The notes under the pieces were generated by a model that had not been told where the DNA came from, ran no database searches, and worked only from the letters and a program-made list of their open reading frames with translations. From positions 1,231 to 35,483 of the forward strand of contig DEUP01000018.1 in assembly GCA_002362625.1 (NCBI GenBank): a stretch of DNA of 34,253 nt, in the 5' to 3' direction. The position numbers and the translations under genes are program-made. Source of the DNA: Clostridiales bacterium UBA3259. Lineage in GTDB: Bacteria; Bacillota_A; Clostridia; Oscillospirales; Oscillospiraceae. This document shows, piece by piece, positions 16,416 through 23,859 of the stretch (positions are counted from its first letter, which is position 1; each line of letters opens with the position of its first letter).

Positions 16416-17277
16416 AGCTGTCCTCCTCCTTCTTGCTGTGATGCAGCAGGGAACGTTTTGCGCGCTTGCCGTTGAAATCCTCTCCGGAGGACAGCTCCTT
16501 GCGCAGCAGCCGGTCCAGAGTCTCCAGCTCCAGCTTCTGCTTGAGCATACCGCCCACGGCCACACTGATGCCCCCCGTCTCCTCGGAAACGATGATGGTC
16601 AGGGCGTCGGATACCTCCGTAATGCCCACGCCGGCCCGGTGCCGGGTGCCCAGATCCGCGCTTAACGTGGAGCTGTCGGACAGAGGAAGAACGCAGCCTG
16701 CCGCCGCGATCCTCCCATCCTGAATAATCACCGCGCCGTCGTGGAGAGACGCCTTGGGGAAGAAAATATTTCTCAGCAGCTGCTCGGAAACGGAAGCGTC
16801 CACCAGGGTGCCGGACTTAAAATATTCGTCCAGTCTCTGCTGACGGGAGAAAACGATCAGCGCGCCCACCCGCTGGCGGCTCATAAGCTGGCAGGCCATA
16901 ATGGTCTGGGTGATGATGGCCTCATTCACCCCGGACACGCTGGTGCCGAAGGTCACGTCCATAAACCGGGCCAGGGTCATATCGCTCAGGTGCATCAGAA
17001 CGCGCCGCAGCTCCGGCTGGAACAAGATGACAAAGGCCAGCAGTCCGATGGCCAGCACCTGATTGATAATCCAGCTGAAGGTGTACAGCTTCATCACATT
17101 TGCCAGCCACGCCACCACGATCACCAGCACCACTACCCGGGCCAGCCGCATCATGTTGGGCGTCCGGATCAGGGGAAGCAGACTGTATATAAGCAGCGCG
17201 ACCACGAGAATATCCAGATAGTCTGACCACTGCATTCCCATTACGTTGCCAATGAAATTCTGAATGGTTTCCATCAT
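16402..17277 (-). CDS. cdaA: Membrane diadenylate cyclase CdaA (c-di-AMP synthase)
   Basis: CdaA condenses two ATP into the second messenger c-di-AMP, which controls potassium and osmolyte uptake and wall homeostasis. The 291-residue product has three membrane helices (about 21-37, 44-61, 70-86) and a DisA_N cyclase domain with both catalytic motifs: ASLHDGA (DGA at 180-182) and LGTRHRAGVG (RHR at 212-214). Start is the ATG at 17275-17277; a second ATG follows immediately, and the ribosome binding site GGAG lies just upstream. It is the first gene of the long array, behind a good sigma-A promoter, and overlaps cdaR by 14 nt. Confidence 0.97.
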   Translation of the reverse strand: MMETIQNFIGNVMGMQWSDYLDILVVALLIYSLLPLIRTPNMMRLARVVVLVIVVAWLANVMKLYTFSWIINQVLAIGLLAFVILFQPELRRVLMHLSDMTLARFMDVTFGTSVSGVNEAIITQTIMACQLMSRQRVGALIVFSRQQRLDEYFKSGTLVDASVSEQLLRNIFFPKASLHDGAVIIQDGRIAAAGCVLPLSDSSTLSADLGTRHRAGVGITEVSDALTIIVSEETGGISVAVGGMLKQKLELETLDRLLRKELSSGEDFNGKRAKRSLLHHSKKEEDSYEKK

Positions 17278-17354
17278 GCTTCCATGCTCCTCTTTTATGT
17301 CAACTGTGCGGCAGTGTATACTCCGCTATGATATTCTGATCTTATATCCTACCT

Positions 17355-17383
17355 ATTATAGCGGAAAGCCGGGCTTATGGCAA
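17355..17383 (-). promoter_or_regulatory. Sigma-A promoter of the cdaA-to-rsgA array
   Basis: Read leftward, TTGCCA (17378-17383) and a perfect TATAAT (17355-17360) are spaced by 17 nt. Transcription should start near 17348, leaving a leader of about 70 nt. I found no equally good leftward promoter inside the array, though I could not scan all coding sequence exhaustively. Confidence 0.8.
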
Positions 17384-17402
17384 TAGACATTCTGTAAAAA
17401 TT

Positions 17403-18512
17403 TCATCCCGCGAAGGGAGATAATTTGGATACGGCCCGCAGCAGACCCAGGGTCTGGCCCTCTCCCGCGTCAAAGCCGAAGCTGACCCGAACCGTACCCG
17501 TTTCCAGGGTTCCCGCGCTTTCATGGGCCAGCGGCGCGCAGTGCAGCCCGGACCGGACGGCAATTCCCTGATCCGCCAGGATCTGGGCGGCAGTTTCGCA
17601 GTCCTCCCCTGTCCGGAAGGACACGGTGGCGGCCTGATGCTCCCCGGAATATACATCCATGCCCAGCTTTTTCAGCCCCGCGGCGCATTTTTTCAGCTGC
17701 TGATGCTCCCGACGGCAGATGGCGTCCACCCCGGTTCTTCTCACATAGCGGATTCCCTCTTTCAGTCCCGCGTAGCCCGGAACGTTCAGGGTGCCCGCTT
17801 CCAGCCGATCCGGCAGCACCTCCGGCATATCCTGTTCCCGGGAGGCGCTGCCAGTTCCGCCGTAGAGCAGAGGCTGGGGGAGTCCCTTGCACAGGAGCAG
17901 TCCCGTTCCCTGAGGGCCGAGCAGGCCCTTGTGTCCCGGCATGGCAATGAATTCCGCTCCCAGCGCCTCAAAGTCGATGGGCAAAGTCCCCGCGGACTGG
18001 GCTGCGTCCAGAATAAAGGGAACTTCCTTTTCCCGGCACATGGCGGCCATTTCCTCCACAGGCAGGACATAGCCGAATACATTGGAAACGTGGGTGAATA
18101 CCGCGCCGTCAGGATGGCGTTCCAGGGCTTTTCGAAAATCCTCCAGGGTATCCTCCCAGGAAAAGAGCCTCCGTCCCGCCACGGTAATCTGGGCATTCAT
18201 GGCGTGAAGGGGCCTCGTCACCGCGTTATGCTCAAATCCGGAGATCACCACCTTCGCTCCCGGCTTCAGCATGGAGCGGATGGCAATGTTCAGGCCGTGG
18301 GTACAGTTCATGGTCAGGGCAATCTGTTCCACCGGGCAGTGGAACAGCTGTGAGGCTTCCTCCCGGCAGCCGTAGACCTGCCAGGCCGCCTCCATGGCCG
18401 CGCCGTAGCCGCCCCGTCCGGGACTGGCGCAGGTAGCCATGGCCCTTTCCACCGCCCGATATACCGTCGGCGGCTTCCGGAAGGATGTGGCGCCGCTGTC
18501 CAGATAGATCAT
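17403..18512 (-). CDS. Cysteine desulfurase-like PLP enzyme (class V aminotransferase fold)
   Basis: The 369-residue product aligns by eye to cysteine desulfurase family proteins: MIYLDSGATSFRKP at the start, ILDAAQSAG (Asp169 to the PLP ring), MPGHKGLLGPQGTG with PLP lysine 195, and RSGLHCAP with the candidate sulfur-carrying Cys325 in a short loop. It should take sulfur (or selenium) from cysteine and leave alanine. The ATG at 18510-18512 overlaps the upstream DUF3343 gene as ATGA, so the two are coupled. No iscU, sufBCD, mnmA or thiI lies nearby, so it is probably not the general Fe-S desulfurase. The acceptor may be the DUF3343 protein. Confidence 0.9.
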   Translation of the reverse strand: MIYLDSGATSFRKPPTVYRAVERAMATCASPGRGGYGAAMEAAWQVYGCREEASQLFHCPVEQIALTMNCTHGLNIAIRSMLKPGAKVVISGFEHNAVTRPLHAMNAQITVAGRRLFSWEDTLEDFRKALERHPDGAVFTHVSNVFGYVLPVEEMAAMCREKEVPFILDAAQSAGTLPIDFEALGAEFIAMPGHKGLLGPQGTGLLLCKGLPQPLLYGGTGSASREQDMPEVLPDRLEAGTLNVPGYAGLKEGIRYVRRTGVDAICRREHQQLKKCAAGLKKLGMDVYSGEHQAATVSFRTGEDCETAAQILADQGIAVRSGLHCAPLAHESAGTLETGTVRVSFGFDAGEGQTLGLLRAVSKLSPFAG

Positions 18513-18763
18513 ACTGTCACCTCTTCCAGCTCTCCCTCCGGGGTTTGCAGATACACCCGCCGAATGGGAATGGCTTCCTCCTGAAGAAGGGCGATTATCG
18601 GCCCAATCTCCCGCGCCCAGATTCTCATGGCGTAGCCGCAGCCCTGCTCCTCCATCCACCGGGGCGTCCGCTGTAAAACACAGCGATGCCCGGCCCTCTT
18701 GAGCTGTGATTCCCCCCGCTGGGCAAAGGTCACCGAGCGGAAGGTAATAAAATACTGTTTCAT
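18509..18763 (-). CDS. DUF3343 small protein, putative sulfur/selenium carrier
   Basis: The 84-residue product has the DUF3343 pattern: start MKQYFITFRSVTFAQRGE, then a conserved Cys-Gly (C42-G43 in EQGCGYAMRI), then a short helix and beta end. The family has been annotated as Se/S carrier-like because of the invariant CG and frequent neighbours such as desulfurases and SelD/YedF. I chose the ATG at 18761-18763, 9 nt after AGGAGG. An ATG two codons earlier lies only 3 nt from the site. It overlaps the desulfurase-like gene by 4 nt. A carrier role taking persulfide from that enzyme is inference. Confidence 0.85.
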   Translation of the reverse strand: MKQYFITFRSVTFAQRGESQLKRAGHRCVLQRTPRWMEEQGCGYAMRIWAREIGPIIALLQEEAIPIRRVYLQTPEGELEEVTV

Positions 18764-18871
18764 AGACATATACCTCCTTGACGCAATCTATGCCCCGGGG
18801 GAAAAAATGGTGCGAAGGGTGTCGAAGTGGTGATTGTGCTCAAATCATCCATATTTTTTCCGTTTCCTCTA

Positions 18872-18900
18872 TTGCTTTTCACAACGTCTCACTTTATAAT
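18872..18900 (+). promoter_or_regulatory. Sigma-A promoter of the sugar kinase gene
   Basis: TTGCTT (18872-18877) and a perfect TATAAT (18895-18900) are spaced by 17 nt. Start near 18907 gives a 5' leader of about 75 nt with no obvious riboswitch. Confidence 0.75.
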
Positions 18901-18980
18901 AATAGGGTAATATGGGGGAGCATCTATGCCTGTTCCCCATTTGGCCCAACTATTTTTCATTCTATATAAGGAGGCGTCCT

Positions 18981-20069
18981 ATGGAACACCACAACCCGCT
19001 TTTGGCGAACCCCAAAAGCAGTCATAAGTTTATCACCATCGGCGAGATCATGCTTCGCCTCACCCCTCCCAACTACCAGAAGATCCGCATGGCCAACGAA
19101 TTTGAGGCCACCTATGGCGGCAGCGAGGCCAACATTGCCCTGGCTCTGGCAAACCTGGGCATCGACTCCACCTTCTTCACCGTGGTGCCCAACAACTCCA
19201 TCGGCAAGAGTGCCATCCGGATGCTCCGCTCCAACGATGTCCACTGCACTCCCGTAATTCTCTCCACCCCTGAGGAGACCCCTACCCATCGTTTAGGCAC
19301 CTACTATCTGGAAACAGGATACGGCATCCGTGCCTCCAAGGTCACCTATGACCGGAAGCACTCCGCCATTACAGAATATGATTTAAGTAAGGTGGATATC
19401 AAAGCCCTGCTGGAGGGTTATACCTGGCTCCACGTCTCCGGCATCACGCCGGCCCTCAACGCCTCCTGCGCCGATTTTATTCTCAACTGCCTGAAAACCG
19501 CCAAGGAACTGGGGATCACCACCAGTTTTGACGGCAACTTCCGCAGCAAGCTGTGGACCTGGGAGGAAGCCCGGGACTACTGTACCCAGTGCCTGCCCTA
19601 TGTGGACGTGCTTCTGGGCATCGAGCCTTACCATCTGTGGAAGGACGAAAATGACCATAGCCAGGGCGACTGGAAGGACGGCGTGCCCCTTCAGCCCAGC
19701 TACGAGGAGCAGGACGAGGTGTTCCAGCACTTTATTGAGCGCTATCCCAACATCCGCTGCATTGCCCGGCATGTGCGCTACGCCCATTCCGGCTCCCAGA
19801 ACAGCCTGAAGGCCTACATGTGGTATGACGGCCATACCTTCGAGAGCAAGCTTTTCACCTTCAACATTCTTGACCGGGTAGGCGGCGGCGACGCCTTCGC
19901 CTCCGGCCTGATCTACGCCATGATGCGGGGCTATAAGCCCATGGACATGGTAAACTTCGCCGTGGCCAGCTCCGTGATCAAGCACACCATACACGGCGAC
20001 GCCAACATCACCGACGACGCCGGGGCCATCAAGGAAATCATGAACATGAATTTCGACATCAAACGGTAA
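18981..20069 (+). CDS. PfkB-family sugar kinase, probable 2-keto-3-deoxygluconate kinase
   Basis: The 362-residue product is a ribokinase-fold enzyme. It has the N-terminal substrate region ITIGEIMLRLTPP and ATYGGSEANIALALANLG (about 42-60), and the C-terminal ATP/catalytic motif DRVGGGDAFASGL with catalytic Asp304. The GEIMLR start and GGSEANxA pattern are typical of KDG kinases, which act in pectin and uronate breakdown by making KDPG. Some members prefer other sugars, so the substrate is inferred. An insertion around residues 222-245 is charged and less conserved. The ATG at 18981 follows AAGGAGG and was preferred over an upstream in-frame ATG lying before the site. No aldolase or uronate genes lie nearby, so it is monocistronic. 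Confidence 0.85.
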   Translation: MEHHNPLLANPKSSHKFITIGEIMLRLTPPNYQKIRMANEFEATYGGSEANIALALANLGIDSTFFTVVPNNSIGKSAIRMLRSNDVHCTPVILSTPEETPTHRLGTYYLETGYGIRASKVTYDRKHSAITEYDLSKVDIKALLEGYTWLHVSGITPALNASCADFILNCLKTAKELGITTSFDGNFRSKLWTWEEARDYCTQCLPYVDVLLGIEPYHLWKDENDHSQGDWKDGVPLQPSYEEQDEVFQHFIERYPNIRCIARHVRYAHSGSQNSLKAYMWYDGHTFESKLFTFNILDRVGGGDAFASGLIYAMMRGYKPMDMVNFAVASSVIKHTIHGDANITDDAGAIKEIMNMNFDIKR

Positions 20070-20080
20070 GCGCAATCTTT

Positions 20081-20122
20081 CGGGGCCGCCCCACATCCGT
20101 GAGGCGGCCCCGTCTTTTTATT
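20081..20122 (+). terminator. Terminator after the sugar kinase gene
   Basis: A 10-bp GC-rich perfect stem (20081-20090 with 20103-20112) with a 12-nt loop is followed by TCTTTTTATTTT. It works best for rightward transcription. The converging anti-sigma gene ends at 20118, inside the U-run, and could use the same hairpin less efficiently. Confidence 0.85.
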
Positions 20123-22094
20123 TTAGTGTATAAACCCAGTCTCCCCACTGGTTGACACAACTGATCCACAGCTCGCTGCTCACGGTCCATTCCACTCTGC
20201 CTGCCACAGTCGAATTCATCCCTGTGTCTATGGTCAGCAGCTGTCTTCTGTCACAATCCAGCACGGTGGGGATAGAGCCGCTTGCCAGAAGCAGAACCTT
20301 CCTGCCATCGGGACTGACCTCCGACCAGGTGCAGTTCGCTAGCTTCTCGTAGACGAAGGGTTTCATGGTCAATATCCGGTTTTCCAGATAGTCGAAAATC
20401 CGATAACTGCCATCCGCCAGCTGCTCCACAGAGAAGCTCGCCCAGTCCCCGCCCCAGACCCCGGAGGCAAACACCACGTTTTCCTGAAGCTTTCCCATAT
20501 ATTCCGGCCGCATGGTGTCTCTTGGGATCCGCCAGTATTCTCCTTCCTTCCAGCAGAAGATCTCCTCTCCCACCGGGGTGAAGTCATCCAGCTCGCTGCC
20601 GCACAGGTCTTCCAAATCATAGACCATTCCGTTTTCCGGATCCACATACAGGAAATAATGGTCATGGGGCTCCTCACTGTCCACACAAGGAATCAGGAAG
20701 CTTCCATCCTGGAAGAAAGCAATCATTGACAAACTGCTGTTGATCCCTTCCCTTCTGTCCTCCTTCGGCACATTGCCCCATAGATCCGTCATTTCACCGG
20801 TACCAAAATCCAGCCGCCATGGGCCATCCACTATAATCAACTTATCGGTTACGTTCTGATCCCATAAGTATACCAACCGGTATGGATTCAAAGGGGAGAC
20901 TCGCTCCAGGTAACCCCCGTCGAACATAACGCTGTAAGGCGTGAACGGCATCCCCTGGACCTCCACATAAGGAATCTCTGCGGTGAATTTTTTCCCATCC
21001 TCCCTGTGAACTTCTGTGACCGTCTTGTATGGGGCAGGCTCCCATCCCTCATCGCCTAGCTGGTAAAACCCATCTTCTATTGCATCACCTATACCGCTCG
21101 GGTATTCGTAGCCATAGCAAAGCTTTGAGGACAGCAGCTCATTGATCCGAAACCCACTGGACGTAAAGATCTGCCGGGCAGTAAAATGCTCCCCCTCCCG
21201 GACTTTCATTTGGAACGGATCCCCTCCGCCGGAAAAAGCCACATTATTTTCGTCCCGCTCCTCCACCTGGGAGATTGGTTCCTCGGAAATCTCCCACTTT
21301 GTCATCTTGTTTACAATGAGGAAGCCGTTTTCGTTGTCCGCCGTCCGAAGCTTCATGGTAACCGTGCCCAGCTTCTTCCCCGGCTGGCCGCCGTATACAT
21401 CGAACCGGGCAAGGCATTCCTCCTGACTTTCGTCCTCTAAGCCCCGGAAGATATACAGACGGGAACCGGTATCCGTTCTGCGGATGTGGTAAACCCCGTC
21501 AGCATACTGAATTCTGCTGTTTTCCTGTTCCTCAGAGGGCAGAGGCAGGTCACAGCCCATGGTCAATTTCGCGTAGTCCTCCGCCTGCTTCCGGGTGAGC
21601 AGCACCATATTCTCTTCCACGGGCAGCTCCCCGATGATGGTCTCTGCCTTTCCGTCCGCAACCTTCTCAGGATTGGTAAAGGAGTAAAACAGGAATTCCT
21701 CCCAGAAATCATCGTCCAGTACATAGTAGCTTTCCCAGTCCGGCATGACCTGGCACATTTTCAGCAGAAACCGCTCTCCACTGTCTGAAAGGGGAAAGTC
21801 TCCTGTCTTTCCGCTATGTTCCGTGGACTGTGAGAAACGCGGTATATTCTGGGGATCCCGCTGCTGTTCCAGGCCCAGGAACACCATCACTCCGCTCAGA
21901 GAAATCAGCACCGCCAGGCACACCAGCGCGGTGGCAGAGCCCCAGGTCTGCCATCTGGACTTTTGCCGGAGAATCACCTGGTTCCGCCCCTGGGGTTTGA
22001 CCTTCGTCCCTTCCCGCAGCAGCTTTTCGATCCGCTGAGAACAGTCGTCGGGCATGGTCATTTTATCATAGGCATTATAAAGTCTTCTGTCCAT
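20118..22094 (-). CDS. Membrane protein with large external domain, probable anti-sigma factor
   Basis: The 658-residue product has a cytoplasmic N-terminal region (about 1-50) with a DxCSQRIEKLL helix, one membrane helix (about 54-74), and an external region of nearly 580 residues rich in Trp, Asp and Gly with beta-propeller-like repeats (for example VYLWDQN, FLYVDPENG, GEYWRIPRD, TVLDCDRR). No enzymatic motif is visible. Location directly after an ECF sigma gene and the topology suggest an anti-sigma factor whose external domain senses a signal, but I see no clear zinc-binding HxxxCxxC motif, so this is inference. I chose the ATG at 22092-22094, 7 nt after GGGGGAGG. The ATG directly after the sigma stop would place the ribosome binding site inside the gene. 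Confidence 0.7.
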   Translation of the reverse strand: MDRRLYNAYDKMTMPDDCSQRIEKLLREGTKVKPQGRNQVILRQKSRWQTWGSATALVCLAVLISLSGVMVFLGLEQQRDPQNIPRFSQSTEHSGKTGDFPLSDSGERFLLKMCQVMPDWESYYVLDDDFWEEFLFYSFTNPEKVADGKAETIIGELPVEENMVLLTRKQAEDYAKLTMGCDLPLPSEEQENSRIQYADGVYHIRRTDTGSRLYIFRGLEDESQEECLARFDVYGGQPGKKLGTVTMKLRTADNENGFLIVNKMTKWEISEEPISQVEERDENNVAFSGGGDPFQMKVREGEHFTARQIFTSSGFRINELLSSKLCYGYEYPSGIGDAIEDGFYQLGDEGWEPAPYKTVTEVHREDGKKFTAEIPYVEVQGMPFTPYSVMFDGGYLERVSPLNPYRLVYLWDQNVTDKLIIVDGPWRLDFGTGEMTDLWGNVPKEDRREGINSSLSMIAFFQDGSFLIPCVDSEEPHDHYFLYVDPENGMVYDLEDLCGSELDDFTPVGEEIFCWKEGEYWRIPRDTMRPEYMGKLQENVVFASGVWGGDWASFSVEQLADGSYRIFDYLENRILTMKPFVYEKLANCTWSEVSPDGRKVLLLASGSIPTVLDCDRRQLLTIDTGMNSTVAGRVEWTVSSELWISCVNQWGDWVYTLK

Positions 22095-22112
22095 ATTGTA
22101 GCCTCCCCCCAT

Positions 22113-22559
22113 CTATGGCTGTCCCAGCTTTTTCTTCAGCAGCTCCCGACCCCGGGAAAGCCTTGTGGTCACGGTGCTCACCGGCAGCTTCAGAAGCGCC
22201 CCGATCTCCGCTGAGGAGTACTGCTCGTAATAGTGCAGGTAGATTACCACCCGGTACTTCGGAGGCAGCGACAGCACCACCTGGACCGTTTCATCCATTT
22301 GGTAGTCAGGGGCTGGTATGGACGGATCCAATGGCATTGACTTTCTCCACCAGGAGGAACGGAGCAGGCTCCTGCATTCATTGGCCGTCACCTGCATCAG
22401 CCAAGCCTTTTCCTTGCCCGGCGTCAAATTTCCCTGCTCCATCAGCTTCACAAACACGTTCTGGCACACGTCCTCCGCTTCCTGGGGGTTATGGGTAAAG
22501 TTCACCGCCAATCGGTACACGTCGTCCCGGTAGCGGTGGAACAGATACAGAACATCCAT
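22113..22559 (-). CDS. ECF-type RNA polymerase sigma factor
   Basis: The 148-residue product is a short sigma-70 family member with only regions 2 and 4. Region 2 is YRDDVYRLAVNFTHNPQEAEDV with the following VFVKLM (about 10-40). Region 4 is PPKYRVVIYLHYYEQYSSAEIGALL and the recognition helix VSTVTTRLSRGRELLKKKL (about 98-145). The linker has a Trp-rich SSWWRKS segment. AAGGAGG precedes the ATG at 22557-22559. The probable anti-sigma gene follows at once, and a hairpin separates the pair from ispF upstream. It probably activates its own promoter. Confidence 0.93.
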   Translation of the reverse strand: MDVLYLFHRYRDDVYRLAVNFTHNPQEAEDVCQNVFVKLMEQGNLTPGKEKAWLMQVTANECRSLLRSSWWRKSMPLDPSIPAPDYQMDETVQVVLSLPPKYRVVIYLHYYEQYSSAEIGALLKLPVSTVTTRLSRGRELLKKKLGQP

Positions 22560-22590
22560 GGTTCTGCCTCCTTCCCTGTCTCTCTGGTGA

Positions 22591-22620
22591 TAAGACGGTT
22601 ACAGGGTCACATTTGTCTCA
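22591..22620 (-). promoter_or_regulatory. Candidate ECF-type autoregulatory promoter
   Basis: Read leftward, TGAGAC (22615-22620) is followed after 17 nt by CGTCTTA (22591-22597). This resembles the TGAAAC/CGTC style of ECF promoters and lies 32 nt before the sigma gene. No sigma-A consensus is visible in this gap. A nearby TGTGACC and TGTAACC give alternative -35 choices. Confidence 0.45.
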
Positions 22621-22632
22621 CATTTTTTAAAT

Positions 22633-22658
22633 CCCGCCGTCTTTTTTCAGACGGCGGG
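22633..22658 (-). terminator. Hairpin after ispF
   Basis: A perfect 10-bp stem (22633-22642 with 22649-22658), CCCGCCGTCT with AGACGGCGGG, lies 9 nt after the ispF stop. On the leftward transcript the following sequence is ATTTAAAAAA, so the U-run is short and termination may be partial; the rightward orientation has a better U-run (GCATTTTTTA). Confidence 0.6.
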
Positions 22659-22667
22659 ACGCATTTT

Positions 22668-23138
22668 TTATTCTTCCAGGAGACACACGGCGTGGCAGGA
22701 CATGCCCTCTCCCGTGCCCGTAAAGCCCAGCTTTTCTTCTGTGGTGGCCTTTACATTCACCCGGCCAGGGGCGATTTTCAAGGCACCGGCAATGTTTGCC
22801 TCCATCTGGGGAATGTGGTTCTTCAGCTTCGGCCTCTGGGCAATCATGGTCACATCGATATTGCTCACCCGGTATCCCGCTGCGTACACCTTCTGTCCCA
22901 CGATTTCCAGCAGCTTCAAAGAATCCGCACCCCTGTACCTGGGATCCGTGTCCGGGAAGTGTCTGCCAATGTCTCCCAGTCCGGCGGCGCCCAGCAGCGC
23001 GTCAGACACCGCGTGGAGCAGCACATCCGCGTCGCTGTGTCCCAGCAGGCCCTTTTCATAGTCGATCTTTACGCCGCCCAGGATCAGTTCCCGACCCTCC
23101 ACCAGCCGGTGAACGTCATACCCATGTCCGATTCTCAC
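22668..23138 (-). CDS. ispF: 2-C-methyl-D-erythritol 2,4-cyclodiphosphate synthase
   Basis: IspF cyclises CDP-ME-2-phosphate in the MEP isoprenoid pathway. The 156-residue product is full length. Signature residues are the metal-binding GYDVH (Asp8, His10), [13 protein letters not shown] with the third metal His, the [12 protein letters not shown] loop, and [16 protein letters not shown] near the C terminus. Its ATG overlaps the ispD stop as ATGA. With ispD upstream it supplies two steps of the pathway, here serving undecaprenyl carrier synthesis next to murD. Confidence 0.97.
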   Translation of the reverse strand: MRIGHGYDVHRLVEGRELILGGVKIDYEKGLLGHSDADVLLHAVSDALLGAAGLGDIGRHFPDTDPRYRGADSLKLLEIVGQKVYAAGYRVSNIDVTMIAQRPKLKNHIPQMEANIAGALKIAPGRVNVKATTEEKLGFTGTGEGMSCHAVCLLEE

Positions 23139-23857
23139 TGCATTTCCTCCATCATCATTTCCGCGATCTTCAGATCCATGGGGGTGGTGACCTTCAGATT
23201 CCGCTCGTCCCCCTCCACAATCTTTACTGCCATCCCCAGGTTTTCCACGGCGGAGCAGTCGTCGGTGACCTGAGTGCCGTCCATTTCCGCCTTTTTCAGA
23301 GCGCCCCGAAGCAGGTCAAAGTCAAAGACCTGGGGCGTCTGGACAGCGAACAGGGCAGCCCGATCCGGAGTGGATTTCACCACCCTGCCCTCAACAACCT
23401 TAATGGTGTCCTTCACCGGAATCGCCGGGGCGGCAGCGCCGTAGGTACCCGCCGCCCGAACCACCCGATCAATCAGCTGCCAGGTGACCAGGGGCCGTGC
23501 CCCGTCATGGACAGCCGCCAGCTTCACCTTTTCCGACAGCGCGTTTAACCCCAGATGGACGGATTCCTGACGGCTCTTTCCTCCCGCCACCACTGCCCGC
23601 ACCTTGGGGAACGCCCCGGTAAGCCCGGTAATGGGCAGAATCAGATCCTCCCGGGTAACCACCACGATCTCCGAAACCGCGTCGCAGGCTTCGAAGGCCC
23701 GAAGGGTGTGGACGATCATGGGTTCCCCATGGAGCTTTGCCATAACCTTATCAATGCCACCCATCCGGGAGGCGCTGCCCGCCGCCACGATGACCGCACC
23801 GCAATATGGCAGCTTGAGCAGCTTCCGGGCAGGCTTCGTCACCTTGGTAATGTCCAT
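23135..23857 (-). CDS. ispD: 2-C-methyl-D-erythritol 4-phosphate cytidylyltransferase
   Basis: IspD transfers CMP from CTP to MEP. The nucleotide-binding [13 protein letters not shown] (about 23-35), the HDGARPLV substrate segment, PVKDTIKVV and the later [10 protein letters not shown] and VTDDCSAVE motifs are all present. The 240-residue protein has about 17 extra residues before the usual start. The ATG at 23855-23857 has its own AAGGAG site within the end of murD, so I accept the extension. It lies 2 nt after murD and overlaps ispF by 4 nt. Confidence 0.96.
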   Translation of the reverse strand: MDITKVTKPARKLLKLPYCGAVIVAAGSASRMGGIDKVMAKLHGEPMIVHTLRAFEACDAVSEIVVVTREDLILPITGLTGAFPKVRAVVAGGKSRQESVHLGLNALSEKVKLAAVHDGARPLVTWQLIDRVVRAAGTYGAAAPAIPVKDTIKVVEGRVVKSTPDRAALFAVQTPQVFDFDLLRGALKKAEMDGTQVTDDCSAVENLGMAVKIVEGDERNLKVTTPMDLKIAEMMMEEMQ

Positions 23858-23859
23858 GT

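Noticed and set aside
17278..17354. c-di-AMP riboswitch (ydaO/yuaA) in the cdaA leader
   Set aside because: The leader is about 70 nt, far too short for that riboswitch, and no characteristic stems were found.
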